Source: G963677325 sp963810555
GTDB taxonomy: Bacteria > Bacteroidota > Bacteroidia > Bacteroidales > Prolixibacteraceae
Length of the DNA: 64,000 nucleotides
Direction: 5' to 3'
Assembly (NCBI GenBank): GCA_963810555.1
Contig: CAWENX010000006.1
Location: 1-64,000 of the forward strand
Made by a program: the position numbers and the translations under genes. A model generated the notes under the pieces. That model was given only the letters and a program-made list of their open reading frames with translations. It was not told the origin of the DNA and ran no database searches. Positions 56,415 to 64,000 of the stretch are shown piece after piece (positions within the stretch are counted from its first letter, which is position 1; each line of letters starts with the position of its first letter).

Positions 56415-57473
56415 ATGATGAATAAAACTATACTGATAACCGGTGGAGCAGGATTTATCGGATCGCATGTTGTAAGGCTTTTCGTGAATAAATATCCCGG
56501 ATACCGCATCGTCAACCTCGACGCCCTTACTTATGCAGGAAACCTTGAAAATCTGAAAGATATCGATTCAAGACCAAATTATGAATTCATAAAAGGAAAC
56601 ATCAACGATGCACTTTTCATAAATCAACTGTTTGACAAATATCATTTCGACGGGGTTTTGCATCTTGCCGCTGAATCGCATGTCGACCGTTCTATATCCG
56701 ATCCGATGTCATTCATAATGACCAATATTGTCGGAACGGTAAATCTCCTCAATGCTGCACGGCATAACTGGAATAACAACGATGAAGGCAAACGTTTCTA
56801 TCATATTTCAACCGACGAGGTTTACGGTTCGCTTGGCAAAGAAGGCTTTTTCACAGAAACAACATCTTACGATCCCCAGAGCCCCTATTCCGCTTCAAAG
56901 GCAAGCTCTGATCACCTCGTAAGGGCGTATCACAATACGTACAAACTCCCAATTGTCATTTCCAACTGCTCAAACAATTACGGCCCCAATCAATTCCCTG
57001 AAAAGCTTATCCCCCTTGCAGTCAACAACATCAGGCACAACAAACCCGTCCCGGTTTACGGAAAAGGAGAGAATATCCGCGACTGGCTTTATGTCGAAGA
57101 CCATGCCGCCGCCATCGATCTTATCTTTCATAAGGGAAAAGATGGCGAAACTTATAATATCGGAGGCAGTAACGAATGGACCAATATCCGCCTTATCCGC
57201 CTGTTGTGCAAAGTGATGGACCGCAAACTCGGCCGCACTGAAGGTACCTCAGAAAAACTGATCACTTTCGTTAAAGATCGTGCCGGACATGATCTGCGCT
57301 ACGCTATCGATTCATCCAAACTTCAAAAGGAGCTTGGCTGGAAGCCCTCCCTTCAGTTTGAGGAAGGAATCGAAAAGACAGTGGACTGGTATCTTGCTAA
57401 CACCACCTGGCTTGAAAATGTGGTCAGCGGAACCTATGAAAAGTATTACGAAAATCAGTACGTCAAGAGGTAA
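56415..57473 (+). CDS. rfbB: dTDP-glucose 4,6-dehydratase
   Basis: It forms dTDP-4-keto-6-deoxyglucose for rhamnose and other deoxysugars. It is a 352-residue short-chain dehydrogenase fold with the Rossmann motif ITGGAGFIGSHVVR, the catalytic TDE in HISTDEVYGSLG, YxxxK in SPYSASKASSDH and HLAAESHVDRSIS. The other rml genes are not next to it. The start may be the second ATG at 56418. Confidence 0.95.
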   Translation: MMNKTILITGGAGFIGSHVVRLFVNKYPGYRIVNLDALTYAGNLENLKDIDSRPNYEFIKGNINDALFINQLFDKYHFDGVLHLAAESHVDRSISDPMSFIMTNIVGTVNLLNAARHNWNNNDEGKRFYHISTDEVYGSLGKEGFFTETTSYDPQSPYSASKASSDHLVRAYHNTYKLPIVISNCSNNYGPNQFPEKLIPLAVNNIRHNKPVPVYGKGENIRDWLYVEDHAAAIDLIFHKGKDGETYNIGGSNEWTNIRLIRLLCKVMDRKLGRTEGTSEKLITFVKDRAGHDLRYAIDSSKLQKELGWKPSLQFEEGIEKTVDWYLANTTWLENVVSGTYEKYYENQYVKR

Positions 57474-58125
57474 ACATTTCCCCTGCCGTTTTCAACTTCT
57501 TTCTTCTTCAACTGACTTCTTATCCCACATCAGGCTGCACCGCCTTCCCTGTAAATTAAACGATGCCCTTAACTGTCCCATCCTGTAAGGATTACACGCT
57601 TCTAATTGAGTAGTTTTTCTGAATAAGGTATCAGTCTTGCCTTATTTTCCTCATTTCAATTCTATTCCATATTCGTACTTTGTTCAGTACTTCTTCGGTA
57701 TTTATTCAGTACTTCTGCAGTAATCACTATTCAAAGACTATTTTTGATCAATTAAAATATAATTATAAATACGAAGTTAGCAGGGGCAAAATAGCAGGAA
57801 GCATTATGAAACAGGCGTTTCTTCATGCTTTTGATATTTAGTTATTCAGAAAACTTTATGTAATATTGGAATGATAATCAAAATCCGATTAATAAAAGAT
57901 AAGAGAAGGAGGACGGGATTTGGGAGAAGATTAAAATATAGTGTGACCGGCAAAGTAAAATACAAATTTGCTGAATTATCTTTAAGCTATTGGATATCAA
58001 AGGCGGAGAAGCAGGAGAAAGCTGAATATGAACTAAACCTATTGCCCATTTTTGAACCGATTTTTGTTGTTATTTTGTGTATCGAAATAAATTCTTGTAA
58101 GTTTGGGCAATCCTGAATAATTGAA
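57474..58125. other. Long intergenic region with an 11-bp array
   Basis: About 650 bases. The array 57677-57720 is listed separately. TTTTCTGAATAA at 57615-57626 is the reverse complement of TTATTCAGAAAA at 57842-57853, which could mark the ends of a ~240-bp element, but no target duplication is apparent. A lysine-rich open frame at 57871-58116 has no family features and is not called. Confidence 0.5.
57677..57720. repeat. Array of four 11-bp repeats
   Basis: The units are ACTTTGTTCAG, TACTTCTTCGG, TATTTATTCAG and TACTTCTGCAG, exactly 44 bases. It has the same period as the other four arrays in this window but a different unit. Confidence 0.7.
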
Positions 58126-58998
58126 ATGATATCTATAAAAAATAAGTGGGATAAAATAAAGAAGTTTTTTCAGCATCCTTACCGGATAGTGATTTTCAAT
58201 GACCTGAACCTGCACATCATCAAACAGGCAAGGTTTAATGCCCGTACATTTGTTATGACCATTATTTCGGCAGTCATCTTTATTATTATAGGAGTCACCA
58301 TGCTGATTGCCTTCACCCCATTAAGAGAATACATTCCAGGTTATACTTCAGTAGCCATGCGCCGTGTTGTTATAAACAATGTATTGAAAGTTGATTCCCT
58401 CGAGCAGGAAATCCAGAGACAGGACAGATATTTCAATGATTTCAGGTCTATGCTTTCAGGAGAAACACCTCCTGAACCGGATACTTCCCGGAAAAAAATC
58501 TCTGATTTTAAACTTGAACAGATCAAATTTAAAAAATATAATCCCGACAGTATCTTCAAAGACGAGCTTGCCCGGGAACAATCCTATGTTTCGTTCAATG
58601 ATACCTCAACCCAAAAGAAGACATTAAGAGATATCAGTTTCTTTACTCCTTTAAAAGGGATGATTACCGCAAAACAGGATCTGAAAAACGGGCATTATGG
58701 CATCGATATAGTCGGTAAACCCGATTCACCCATTTCAGCAGCTCTCGACGGAACAGTGATCCTTGCTGAATGGACAGTGACAACCGGGTATGTGATTCAG
58801 ATTCAGCATGATCATAACCTTGTAACTGTTTACAAGCACAATGCCGAACTGCTTAAAAAACAAGGCGATAAAGTGAAGACGGGTGAAACGATTGCAATAA
58901 TGGGGAATACAGGGAGAGAAACCACCGGTCCTCATTTGCATTTCGAGATGTGGATGAACGGAGTCCCTTTAAATCCTTCTGACTACATTAAATTTTAA
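58126..58998 (+). CDS. Membrane-anchored M23 peptidoglycan endopeptidase
   Basis: A 290-residue protein with one helix near residues 40-65 (FVMTIISAVIFIIIGVTMLI), a coiled linker and a C-terminal LytM/M23 domain. The zinc ligands are in GHYGIDIVG (H and D) and TGPHLHFEM (HxH), with a further histidine in VYKHNAEL. It should cut cross-links in the cell wall. It ends 9 bases before dxr, so the two are probably co-transcribed. Confidence 0.9.
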   Translation: MISIKNKWDKIKKFFQHPYRIVIFNDLNLHIIKQARFNARTFVMTIISAVIFIIIGVTMLIAFTPLREYIPGYTSVAMRRVVINNVLKVDSLEQEIQRQDRYFNDFRSMLSGETPPEPDTSRKKISDFKLEQIKFKKYNPDSIFKDELAREQSYVSFNDTSTQKKTLRDISFFTPLKGMITAKQDLKNGHYGIDIVGKPDSPISAALDGTVILAEWTVTTGYVIQIQHDHNLVTVYKHNAELLKKQGDKVKTGETIAIMGNTGRETTGPHLHFEMWMNGVPLNPSDYIKF

Positions 58999-59007
58999 GA
59001 TTTTCTG

Positions 59008-60183
59008 ATGAAGAATATCGCCATTCTGGGATCAACAGGATCAATCGGACAACAGGTACTTGAAGTGATCGGGAATCATCCCTCTCTTTTTAACGCGGAG
59101 GTTCTGACGGCCAATAATAATGTAGACCTGCTGATTAAACAAGCCTTAAAATATCATCCCGATGTTGTGGTCATTGGGAATGAAGATAAATACCACGAAG
59201 TACGGGAAGCACTTTCCAAAGAGCCCATTAAGGTATTTGCCGGCGAGAAAGCACTTGCCCAGGTAGTCGAAATGGGCAATATCGACATGGTATTGACAGC
59301 AATGGTAGGCTATTCGGGCCTTCTTCCCACGATAAATGCTATAAAGGCGCATAAACAAATCGCTCTTGCCAATAAAGAGACGCTTGTGGTTGCCGGTGAT
59401 CTTATTAATAGCCTGGTTAAAGAAAACAGGGTGGAAATTTTGCCGGTCGATTCAGAACACTCAGCAATTTTTCAGTGTCTTGCAGGTGAGTTGTATAATC
59501 CTGTAGAAAAGATTATTATTACCTGCTCAGGTGGGCCATTTTATCACCTCGATGAAAACTCCCTTGCCAATGTCACACCGCGGGATGCCTTAAAACATCC
59601 CAACTGGGATATGGGTGCAAAGATAACAATTGATTCAGCGACCCTGATGAACAAAGGTTTTGAGGTAATAGAAGCAAAATGGCTCTTTGATTTGAGACTG
59701 GATCAGATTGAAGTGCTAATACACCCGCAAAGCATTATACATTCAATGGTTCAGTTTCGCGACGGATCGGTTAAGGCTCAGCTTGGAATGCCGGATATGA
59801 GAATTCCCATTCAATATGCCCTTAGTTACCCTGAAAGGCTTGAAAACAGATTCCCGCGCATTAATTTTGCTCATATCCCTTCACTGACCTTTTCCATTCC
59901 CGATTCAAAAAAATTTCGTAATCTTGCATTATCTTTTGAAGCCCTGCAAAAAGGCGGGAATCTGGCCTGTGTTTTAAATGCATCCAACGAAATTGTTGTT
60001 GAAGCCTTTCTCAAAGGAATAATAAAATTTCCGAACATCTGGAATATTAATGAAGAGATCATGCGGAAAGCACAGTTCATTGCCAATCCTACTCTCGATG
60101 ATTATATTGCAACTGATTTTGAAACGCGGGCGCGTACGGGAGAGCTTGTTAAAGAATTCATGGAATATCGAATATCAAAATAA
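59008..60183 (+). CDS. dxr: 1-deoxy-D-xylulose 5-phosphate reductoisomerase
   Basis: It makes MEP in the non-mevalonate isoprenoid pathway using NADPH. At 391 residues the length is normal. The NADPH motif is ILGSTGSIGQQVLEVI, followed by ALANKETLVVAGDL, the substrate and metal residues in PVDSEHSAIFQCL, CSGGPF and MNKGFEVIEAKWLF. Its place before rseP is common in Bacteroidota. Confidence 0.96.
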   Translation: MKNIAILGSTGSIGQQVLEVIGNHPSLFNAEVLTANNNVDLLIKQALKYHPDVVVIGNEDKYHEVREALSKEPIKVFAGEKALAQVVEMGNIDMVLTAMVGYSGLLPTINAIKAHKQIALANKETLVVAGDLINSLVKENRVEILPVDSEHSAIFQCLAGELYNPVEKIIITCSGGPFYHLDENSLANVTPRDALKHPNWDMGAKITIDSATLMNKGFEVIEAKWLFDLRLDQIEVLIHPQSIIHSMVQFRDGSVKAQLGMPDMRIPIQYALSYPERLENRFPRINFAHIPSLTFSIPDSKKFRNLALSFEALQKGGNLACVLNASNEIVVEAFLKGIIKFPNIWNINEEIMRKAQFIANPTLDDYIATDFETRARTGELVKEFMEYRISK

Positions 60184-60275
60184 TAAAGAAATCGTCAGTT
60201 TCAGATTCTCTGTTTTTTGGCATGATAGTTGAGATACTGGAGAACTGAAACATTTGAACACTGAAAATTATATTT

Positions 60276-61601
60276 ATGATAATTTTAATCAAAGCGGCAC
60301 AATTGGTTCTGAGCCTCTCCATCCTGATTATCATTCACGAATTTGGCCATTTCATCTTCGCCAAGTCATTCAAGTGCAGAATCGAAAAATTTTATCTCTT
60401 TTTCGATCCCTGGTTTTCCCTCTTCAAAATAAAAAAGGGTGAGACTGAATATGGCATTGGCTGGCTTCCGCTCGGAGGGTATGTCAAAATTGCCGGAATG
60501 ATCGATGAATCGATGGACAGAGAACAGTTGAAACAACCTCCCCAGCCCTGGGAGTTTCGTTCCAAACCGACCTGGCAGAGACTGATCATTATGGTCGGGG
60601 GAGTTTTATTTAATATTCTTCTGGCTCTTGTTATTTACTCGGGTGTACTTTATGTCTGGGGAGATCAGTATCTCCCGCTTAAAAATGTCAAATACGGTAT
60701 CGTAGTCGACCAGACAGGAAAGGAAATGGGCCTGAAGAACGGTGATAAGCTGATCGGTATAGATGGCAGGGAAGTTGAGGATTTCAGAAAATTCGTACCC
60801 GATATTCTGCTGAATGGGGCAAAAACCATCCAGGTGGAAAGGGACAGCGAACTTATTAATCTTCCTGTCAGAGAAGATATTATCGCGAAACTGATAAAAG
60901 ATCCTTACGCCATAAGTCTTCGTATTCCTTACTCCTGCATAGTCAAGGGTTTTACCAAAGATTCACCTGCCCGTGATGCCGGGATGGATATTGACGATAA
61001 AATTCTGGCGATAAACGGCCATGGATTCCGGTATTATGATCAGTTTACAGATACTCTTGCTGCCTCGAAAGGGAAAGTGGTCAATGTGAAAATCGACCGG
61101 GAGGGAAAAGACCTGGATCTGCCTGTTAAAATCGGTCAAAACGGGATGCTGGGAATTGAAAGGGAAGTGAACATGGCAGGAATATTCCAATTTAAAACCA
61201 TTCATTATGGATTACTTGAATCAATTCCGGCAGGGATTTCAAAAGGATACCACGCCATAGGCGATTACCTCAAGCAATTTAAACTGCTGTTTCACCCTGA
61301 GACCAAGGCCTACAAATCGTTGGGCGGATTTATTGCAATAGGAAATATCTTCCCGGGCGTATGGGACTGGCAGTCTTTCTGGAGTCTGACAGCCTTCCTT
61401 TCCATAATTCTTGCCGTAATGAATATTCTGCCCATCCCTGCCCTGGACGGAGGGCACGTTCTTTTCCTCTTTTATGAAATTGTTACAGGCAGAAAACCAA
61501 GCGACAAATTTCTTGAATATGCCCAGATTACCGGTATGATCCTTATCCTTGCGCTACTTTTGTATGCAAACGGCAATGACATCATTAAATTATTTAAATA
61601 G
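60276..61601 (+). CDS. rseP: Site-2 protease RseP
   Basis: An M50 intramembrane zinc protease of 441 residues. The active site IIIHEFGHFIFAK is in the first helix, and NILPIPALDGGHVLF near the C-terminus supplies the third ligand. Two PDZ domains lie between them in the periplasm (GIVVDQTGKEMGLKNGDKL and FTKDSPARDAGMDIDDKI). It would cut membrane-bound anti-sigma factors or signal-peptide remnants. The frame is intact. Confidence 0.95.
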   Translation: MIILIKAAQLVLSLSILIIIHEFGHFIFAKSFKCRIEKFYLFFDPWFSLFKIKKGETEYGIGWLPLGGYVKIAGMIDESMDREQLKQPPQPWEFRSKPTWQRLIIMVGGVLFNILLALVIYSGVLYVWGDQYLPLKNVKYGIVVDQTGKEMGLKNGDKLIGIDGREVEDFRKFVPDILLNGAKTIQVERDSELINLPVREDIIAKLIKDPYAISLRIPYSCIVKGFTKDSPARDAGMDIDDKILAINGHGFRYYDQFTDTLAASKGKVVNVKIDREGKDLDLPVKIGQNGMLGIEREVNMAGIFQFKTIHYGLLESIPAGISKGYHAIGDYLKQFKLLFHPETKAYKSLGGFIAIGNIFPGVWDWQSFWSLTAFLSIILAVMNILPIPALDGGHVLFLFYEIVTGRKPSDKFLEYAQITGMILILALLLYANGNDIIKLFK

Positions 61602-61603
61602 AA

Positions 61604-61638
61604 TTGAAAGCAATCAATTCAGGATATTTGTATATTTG
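61604..61638 (+). promoter_or_regulatory. Probable tatA promoter
   Basis: TATATTTG at 61631-61638 matches the -7 box, and a TTG at 61604-61606 is 24 bases upstream, slightly farther than usual. The ATG is 26 bases downstream. Confidence 0.45.
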
Positions 61639-61664
61639 CAGCGGTACACTTTAAAAGTAAGACT

Positions 61665-61889
61665 ATGAATTTATTAATTATTGCGGGAGTTGTCGGGCCA
61701 TGGCAGTTAGTCCTGATTGTAGCAATTGCTTTGCTTTTGTTTGGAGGAAAGAAAATCCCCGAATTGATGGGAGGTATTGGCAAGGGAATGAAGGAATTTA
61801 AAAAAGCTATAAAAGAAGAAGAATCACCAAAAGAAACTCCGAAAGAAACTTCAAAAGACGAGACAAAAAAAGATTCATCGAAAGAATAG
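61665..61889 (+). CDS. tatA: Twin-arginine translocase subunit TatA
   Basis: A 74-residue TatA/E protein. It has one N-terminal helix (WQLVLIVAIALLLFGGKKIPEL), the FGGKK hinge and an amphipathic helix (GGIGKGMKEFKKAIKEEE), then a charged tail of repeated KET/KD residues. It forms the pore of the Tat system for folded proteins; tatC is not in the window. A terminator follows at 61911. Confidence 0.92.
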   Translation: MNLLIIAGVVGPWQLVLIVAIALLLFGGKKIPELMGGIGKGMKEFKKAIKEEESPKETPKETSKDETKKDSSKE

Positions 61890-61910
61890 GATAAATCTTA
61901 ACTTACAATT

Positions 61911-61946
61911 AAAGCCCCGGGACGAATTTTCTGACGGGGCTTTTTG
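61911..61946 (+). terminator. Intrinsic terminator of tatA
   Basis: AAAGCCCCG (61911-61919) pairs with CGGGGCTTT (61935-61943), followed by a T-rich run, 22 bases after the tatA stop. Confidence 0.88.
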
Positions 61947-61997
61947 TTTTTAATTAACGTCAAATCAGAAATCTGTAATAAATTTCGAAAGGTAACA

Positions 61998-62183
61998 GAA
62001 ATAACTGGTGTACGACAATATTCCCTTTTAATCGAAAAATACGGACTCATATGTATTTTCCCTTATTCCCTTATTTAATTTAGATTTAAAATAAGGGAAT
62101 AAGGACTTCGGGGTATTGTTTACATGTTCTATTGAGGGAGTAAGGGAGAAGAAAGAGAATTTTGTCGTACACCCGAAATAACT
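61998..62183. mobile_element. 168-bp MITE-like element with 12-bp TIRs and 9-bp target duplication
   Basis: The element 62007-62174 starts GGTGTACGACAA (62007-62018) and ends with the reverse complement TTGTCGTACACC (62162-62173) plus one C. It is flanked on both sides by GAAATAACT (61998-62006 and 62175-62183), a perfect 9-bp target duplication. Inside is a 16-bp inverted repeat, CCTTATTCCCTTATTT (about 62068-62083) and AAATAAGGGAATAAGG. It has no open frame, so it would need a transposase elsewhere. Confidence 0.8.
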
Positions 62184-62418
62184 GCTTACCTTATAGTTTT
62201 TATTAATCTGAATAAATTAGCGACATACTCAATTTTTACCTGACGCGGAATACATTCATAGAGTGATTTTACCTGAACCGTCACAGTTAGTTTTTCACAA
62301 TACTTTTCTTCATTTAATATAAACTCACGAACATTTATCCTTTGAAGATGTTAAATTTATTGAAAGACGGGAAGCTAAAACAATGCTTCAGGAATCAGAA
62401 GGATTTAATTTTAATATT

Positions 62419-62904
62419 ATGAAAAAGATATTAATAGCGATTGATTACAACCCGACCGCCCAGAAGGTGGCGGAAATAGGATATTCATTGGGCAAGTCAA
62501 TGAAAGCGGAAATAACACTGCTACATGTAATAAATGAGCCAAATTATTATTCTGCATTTGAATATGGTCCGAAATATGGTCCGATCATGGGATTTACCGG
62601 TTATATCAATCCCAATATGTTTAAAATTGCCGAACCGAAAGAATTGGAACAGGATTCTTTGGATTTCCTTTCCAAAACCAAAGAATACTTGAAAGATGAA
62701 AATATTAAAACAACCGTGACACAGGGTAATACCGCAGATGGTATTATCCGCACGGCTACTGAAATATCTGCCGATCTTATTGTTATAGGTTCACATAGCC
62801 GGAGATGGTTGGAAAAGATCCTTATGGGCAGCGTAACCGAAGAAGTGCTTCGTCAGTCGACCATCCCGCTTTATATTGTTCCGACAAAAGAAAATCAGGC
62901 TTGA
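62419..62904 (+). CDS. Universal stress protein UspA family
   Basis: A 161-residue cytosolic alpha/beta protein. ATG at 62419 gives the usual MKKILIAIDYNPTAQKVAE start; the frame is open from 62383. The middle has ITLLHVINEPNYYSAF, and the C-terminus has ADLIVIGSHSRRWLEKILMGSVTEEV, the nucleotide-loop region. The common G-x2-G of that loop reads GSHS here, so ATP binding is uncertain. It ends with TIPLYIVP. It has no neighbour in an operon. Confidence 0.88.
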   Translation: MKKILIAIDYNPTAQKVAEIGYSLGKSMKAEITLLHVINEPNYYSAFEYGPKYGPIMGFTGYINPNMFKIAEPKELEQDSLDFLSKTKEYLKDENIKTTVTQGNTADGIIRTATEISADLIVIGSHSRRWLEKILMGSVTEEVLRQSTIPLYIVPTKENQA

Positions 62905-63101
62905 TCCCCTGAAGAAACAGGATTATAATCTTATGGCGTTTCACGGAATAAATAAGCTTGAAGGTGATCTTTAAGAAACTATATCTCCTGATCTTATTGA
63001 ATCCTGTTCCTGTTTAAATTGCATTTATTATTTTCTGAGCCTTATGATGCACCCTATGATCTAAAAATATATTATTAATTTTGAGATAAAATGGAGTTTT
63101 T

Positions 63102-63980
63102 ATGTACATCGATTATTACAAGATTCTTGGAGTAGATAAAAATGCAACACAGGCCGAGATTAAAAATGCTTACCGCAAACTTGCAAGGAAATATCATCCT
63201 GATCTGAATCCCAATGACAAGGAAGCGAAAAGCAAATTTCAGCAAATCAACGAGGCGAACGAAGTACTGAGCGATCCCGAGAAACGTAAAAAATATGACC
63301 AATACGGAAAGGATTGGAAACATGCCGAGGAATTTGAAAAAGCCGGACAGTATCAGCAACAGACTTACACTTCGGGAGATCCCTGGTTCACGAGTTCAGA
63401 AGGAGATTTTTCCGATTTCTTCAACTCCCTGTTTGGCGGTTTCGGAAGGTCTTCAAGGAGACATCAGGTGAGATTCAAGGGTGAAGATTACAGCGCTGAA
63501 CTTCGGCTTGATCTGACCGATGTTTTAACTACCCATAAACGAACACTCACAATAAACGGTAAACAGGTCAGGATCACTATACCAGCAGGTATCGAGAACG
63601 GTCAGAAGATCAGGATACAGGGGTATGGAGGACCCGGAATGGACGGAGGGCCAAACGGGGATCTGTACATTACCTTCTCAATTGCCAATCATCCAGTTTT
63701 TAAAAGGGAAGGGAATAATCTGTACAGGACGGTTGATCTGAATTTGTACACAGCTGTTCTTGGCGGAGAGATTACAGTGGATACCCTGGATGGAAAGGTA
63801 AAATTAAAAGTGAAACCGGAAACTCAAAATGGTACAAGGGTCAAATTAAAAGGTAAAGGATTTCCAGTTTATAAAAAAGAGGGGCAATTCGGAGATCTTT
63901 ATATCACCTATGATATAAAAATTCCTACAAATCTGACAGAAAAACAAAAGGCCTTGTTCTCAGAATTGGCTAAAATATAA
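63102..63980 (+). CDS. DnaJ-class co-chaperone, CbpA type
   Basis: A 292-residue J-protein. The J-domain (residues ~4-70: DYYKILGVDKNATQAEIKNAYRKLARKYHPDLN) contains HPD, here named by its motif HPDL. A Gly/Phe-rich linker (FFNSLFGGFGRSS) and two C-terminal substrate-binding barrels (RITIPAGIENGQKIRIQGYG; GDLYITFSIANHPVFKREGNNLY) follow. It lacks the cysteine zinc-finger of true DnaJ, which places it with CbpA. It would stimulate DnaK. TAATTTTG at 63076-63083, 18 bases before the ATG, may be its -7 box. Confidence 0.92.
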   Translation: MYIDYYKILGVDKNATQAEIKNAYRKLARKYHPDLNPNDKEAKSKFQQINEANEVLSDPEKRKKYDQYGKDWKHAEEFEKAGQYQQQTYTSGDPWFTSSEGDFSDFFNSLFGGFGRSSRRHQVRFKGEDYSAELRLDLTDVLTTHKRTLTINGKQVRITIPAGIENGQKIRIQGYGGPGMDGGPNGDLYITFSIANHPVFKREGNNLYRTVDLNLYTAVLGGEITVDTLDGKVKLKVKPETQNGTRVKLKGKGFPVYKKEGQFGDLYITYDIKIPTNLTEKQKALFSELAKI

Positions 63981-64000
63981 TTTAAAATTACAGACCCATG

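Larger units (their letters stand above)
61890..62418. other. Intergenic region with MITE-like element
   Basis: A 530-base gap holding the tatA terminator and the element at 62007-62174. The remaining ~230 bases before uspA show no gene. Confidence 0.5.

Noticed and set aside
57614..57854. Second MITE bounded by TTTTCTGAATAA inverted repeats
   Set aside because: The match is AT-rich, the outer bases do not continue to pair and no target duplication is present. Noted only in the region entry.
57871..58116. 81-codon lysine-rich open frame before the M23 gene
   Set aside because: No family features, no good start context and biased composition in an AT-rich spacer. It could be a short gene, but there is no support.

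Overview
The window looks like a chromosome segment of a Bacteroidota bacterium, probably class Bacteroidia. The signs are the type IX secretion translocon gene sprA next to ruvA, an HU-CCDC81/SPOR cell-division-type protein, LytTR/LytS signalling, promoters with the Bacteroidota -7 box TAnnTTTG, and a modest GC content. A futalosine-pathway menaquinone gene (mqnC) is present. No phage, plasmid, CRISPR or rRNA was seen. There is one tRNA gene.

Layout. (1) 1-10.5 kb is housekeeping: sprA (partial), ruvA, pdxA and pepA on the minus strand, then mqnC and speA on plus. (2) 11-25.2 kb is an accessory island of paralogues. It has a decayed BlaI/BlaR1 pair, two intact BlaR1-like M56 proteins whose first ~289 residues and 139-bp leaders are almost or fully identical but whose C-terminal domains are unrelated, two TPR lipoprotein-like or secreted proteins with the same constant-front/variable-back pattern, an ExbD-like protein, and an ABC ATPase/permease pair. 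(3) 25.7-37.1 kb is a LytS kinase, a polyprenyl-phosphate sugar transferase and a LytTR regulator, followed by an efflux operon with three HlyD-type adaptors, a MacB-type permease, a separate ATPase and a TolC-like channel. (4) 37.2-43.2 kb holds secreted proteins (TPR plus DUF2723-like tail, DUF4932 putative metalloprotease) and a badly frameshifted macroglobulin/TonB-plug gene. (5) 43.6-46.9 kb has a HAD phosphatase, a YhbP-type protein, riboflavin synthase, the SPOR protein and tRNA-Leu. (6) 47.1-53.3 kb is an L-fucose cluster: fucK broken by a 97-bp insertion, fucP, a GH29 fucosidase and fucI. (7) 53.5-64 kb returns to housekeeping: a sugar epimerase, rarD, rfbB, an M23 peptidase, dxr, rseP, tatA, uspA and a cbpA-type dnaJ.

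The most unusual things are the constant/variable cassette families in the 11-25 kb island (with one C-terminal module shared between the M56 and TPR families), a set of intergenic arrays of 11-bp repeat units with a different unit at each locus, a dispersed ~300-bp intergenic element that carries two of those arrays, a 168-bp MITE-like element with terminal inverted repeats and a 9-bp target duplication, and the 97-bp insertion in fucK. Many genes, including ones expected to be essential, carry single-base frameshifts. Some of these are probably consensus errors, whereas the blaR1 and fucK lesions look like real decay.
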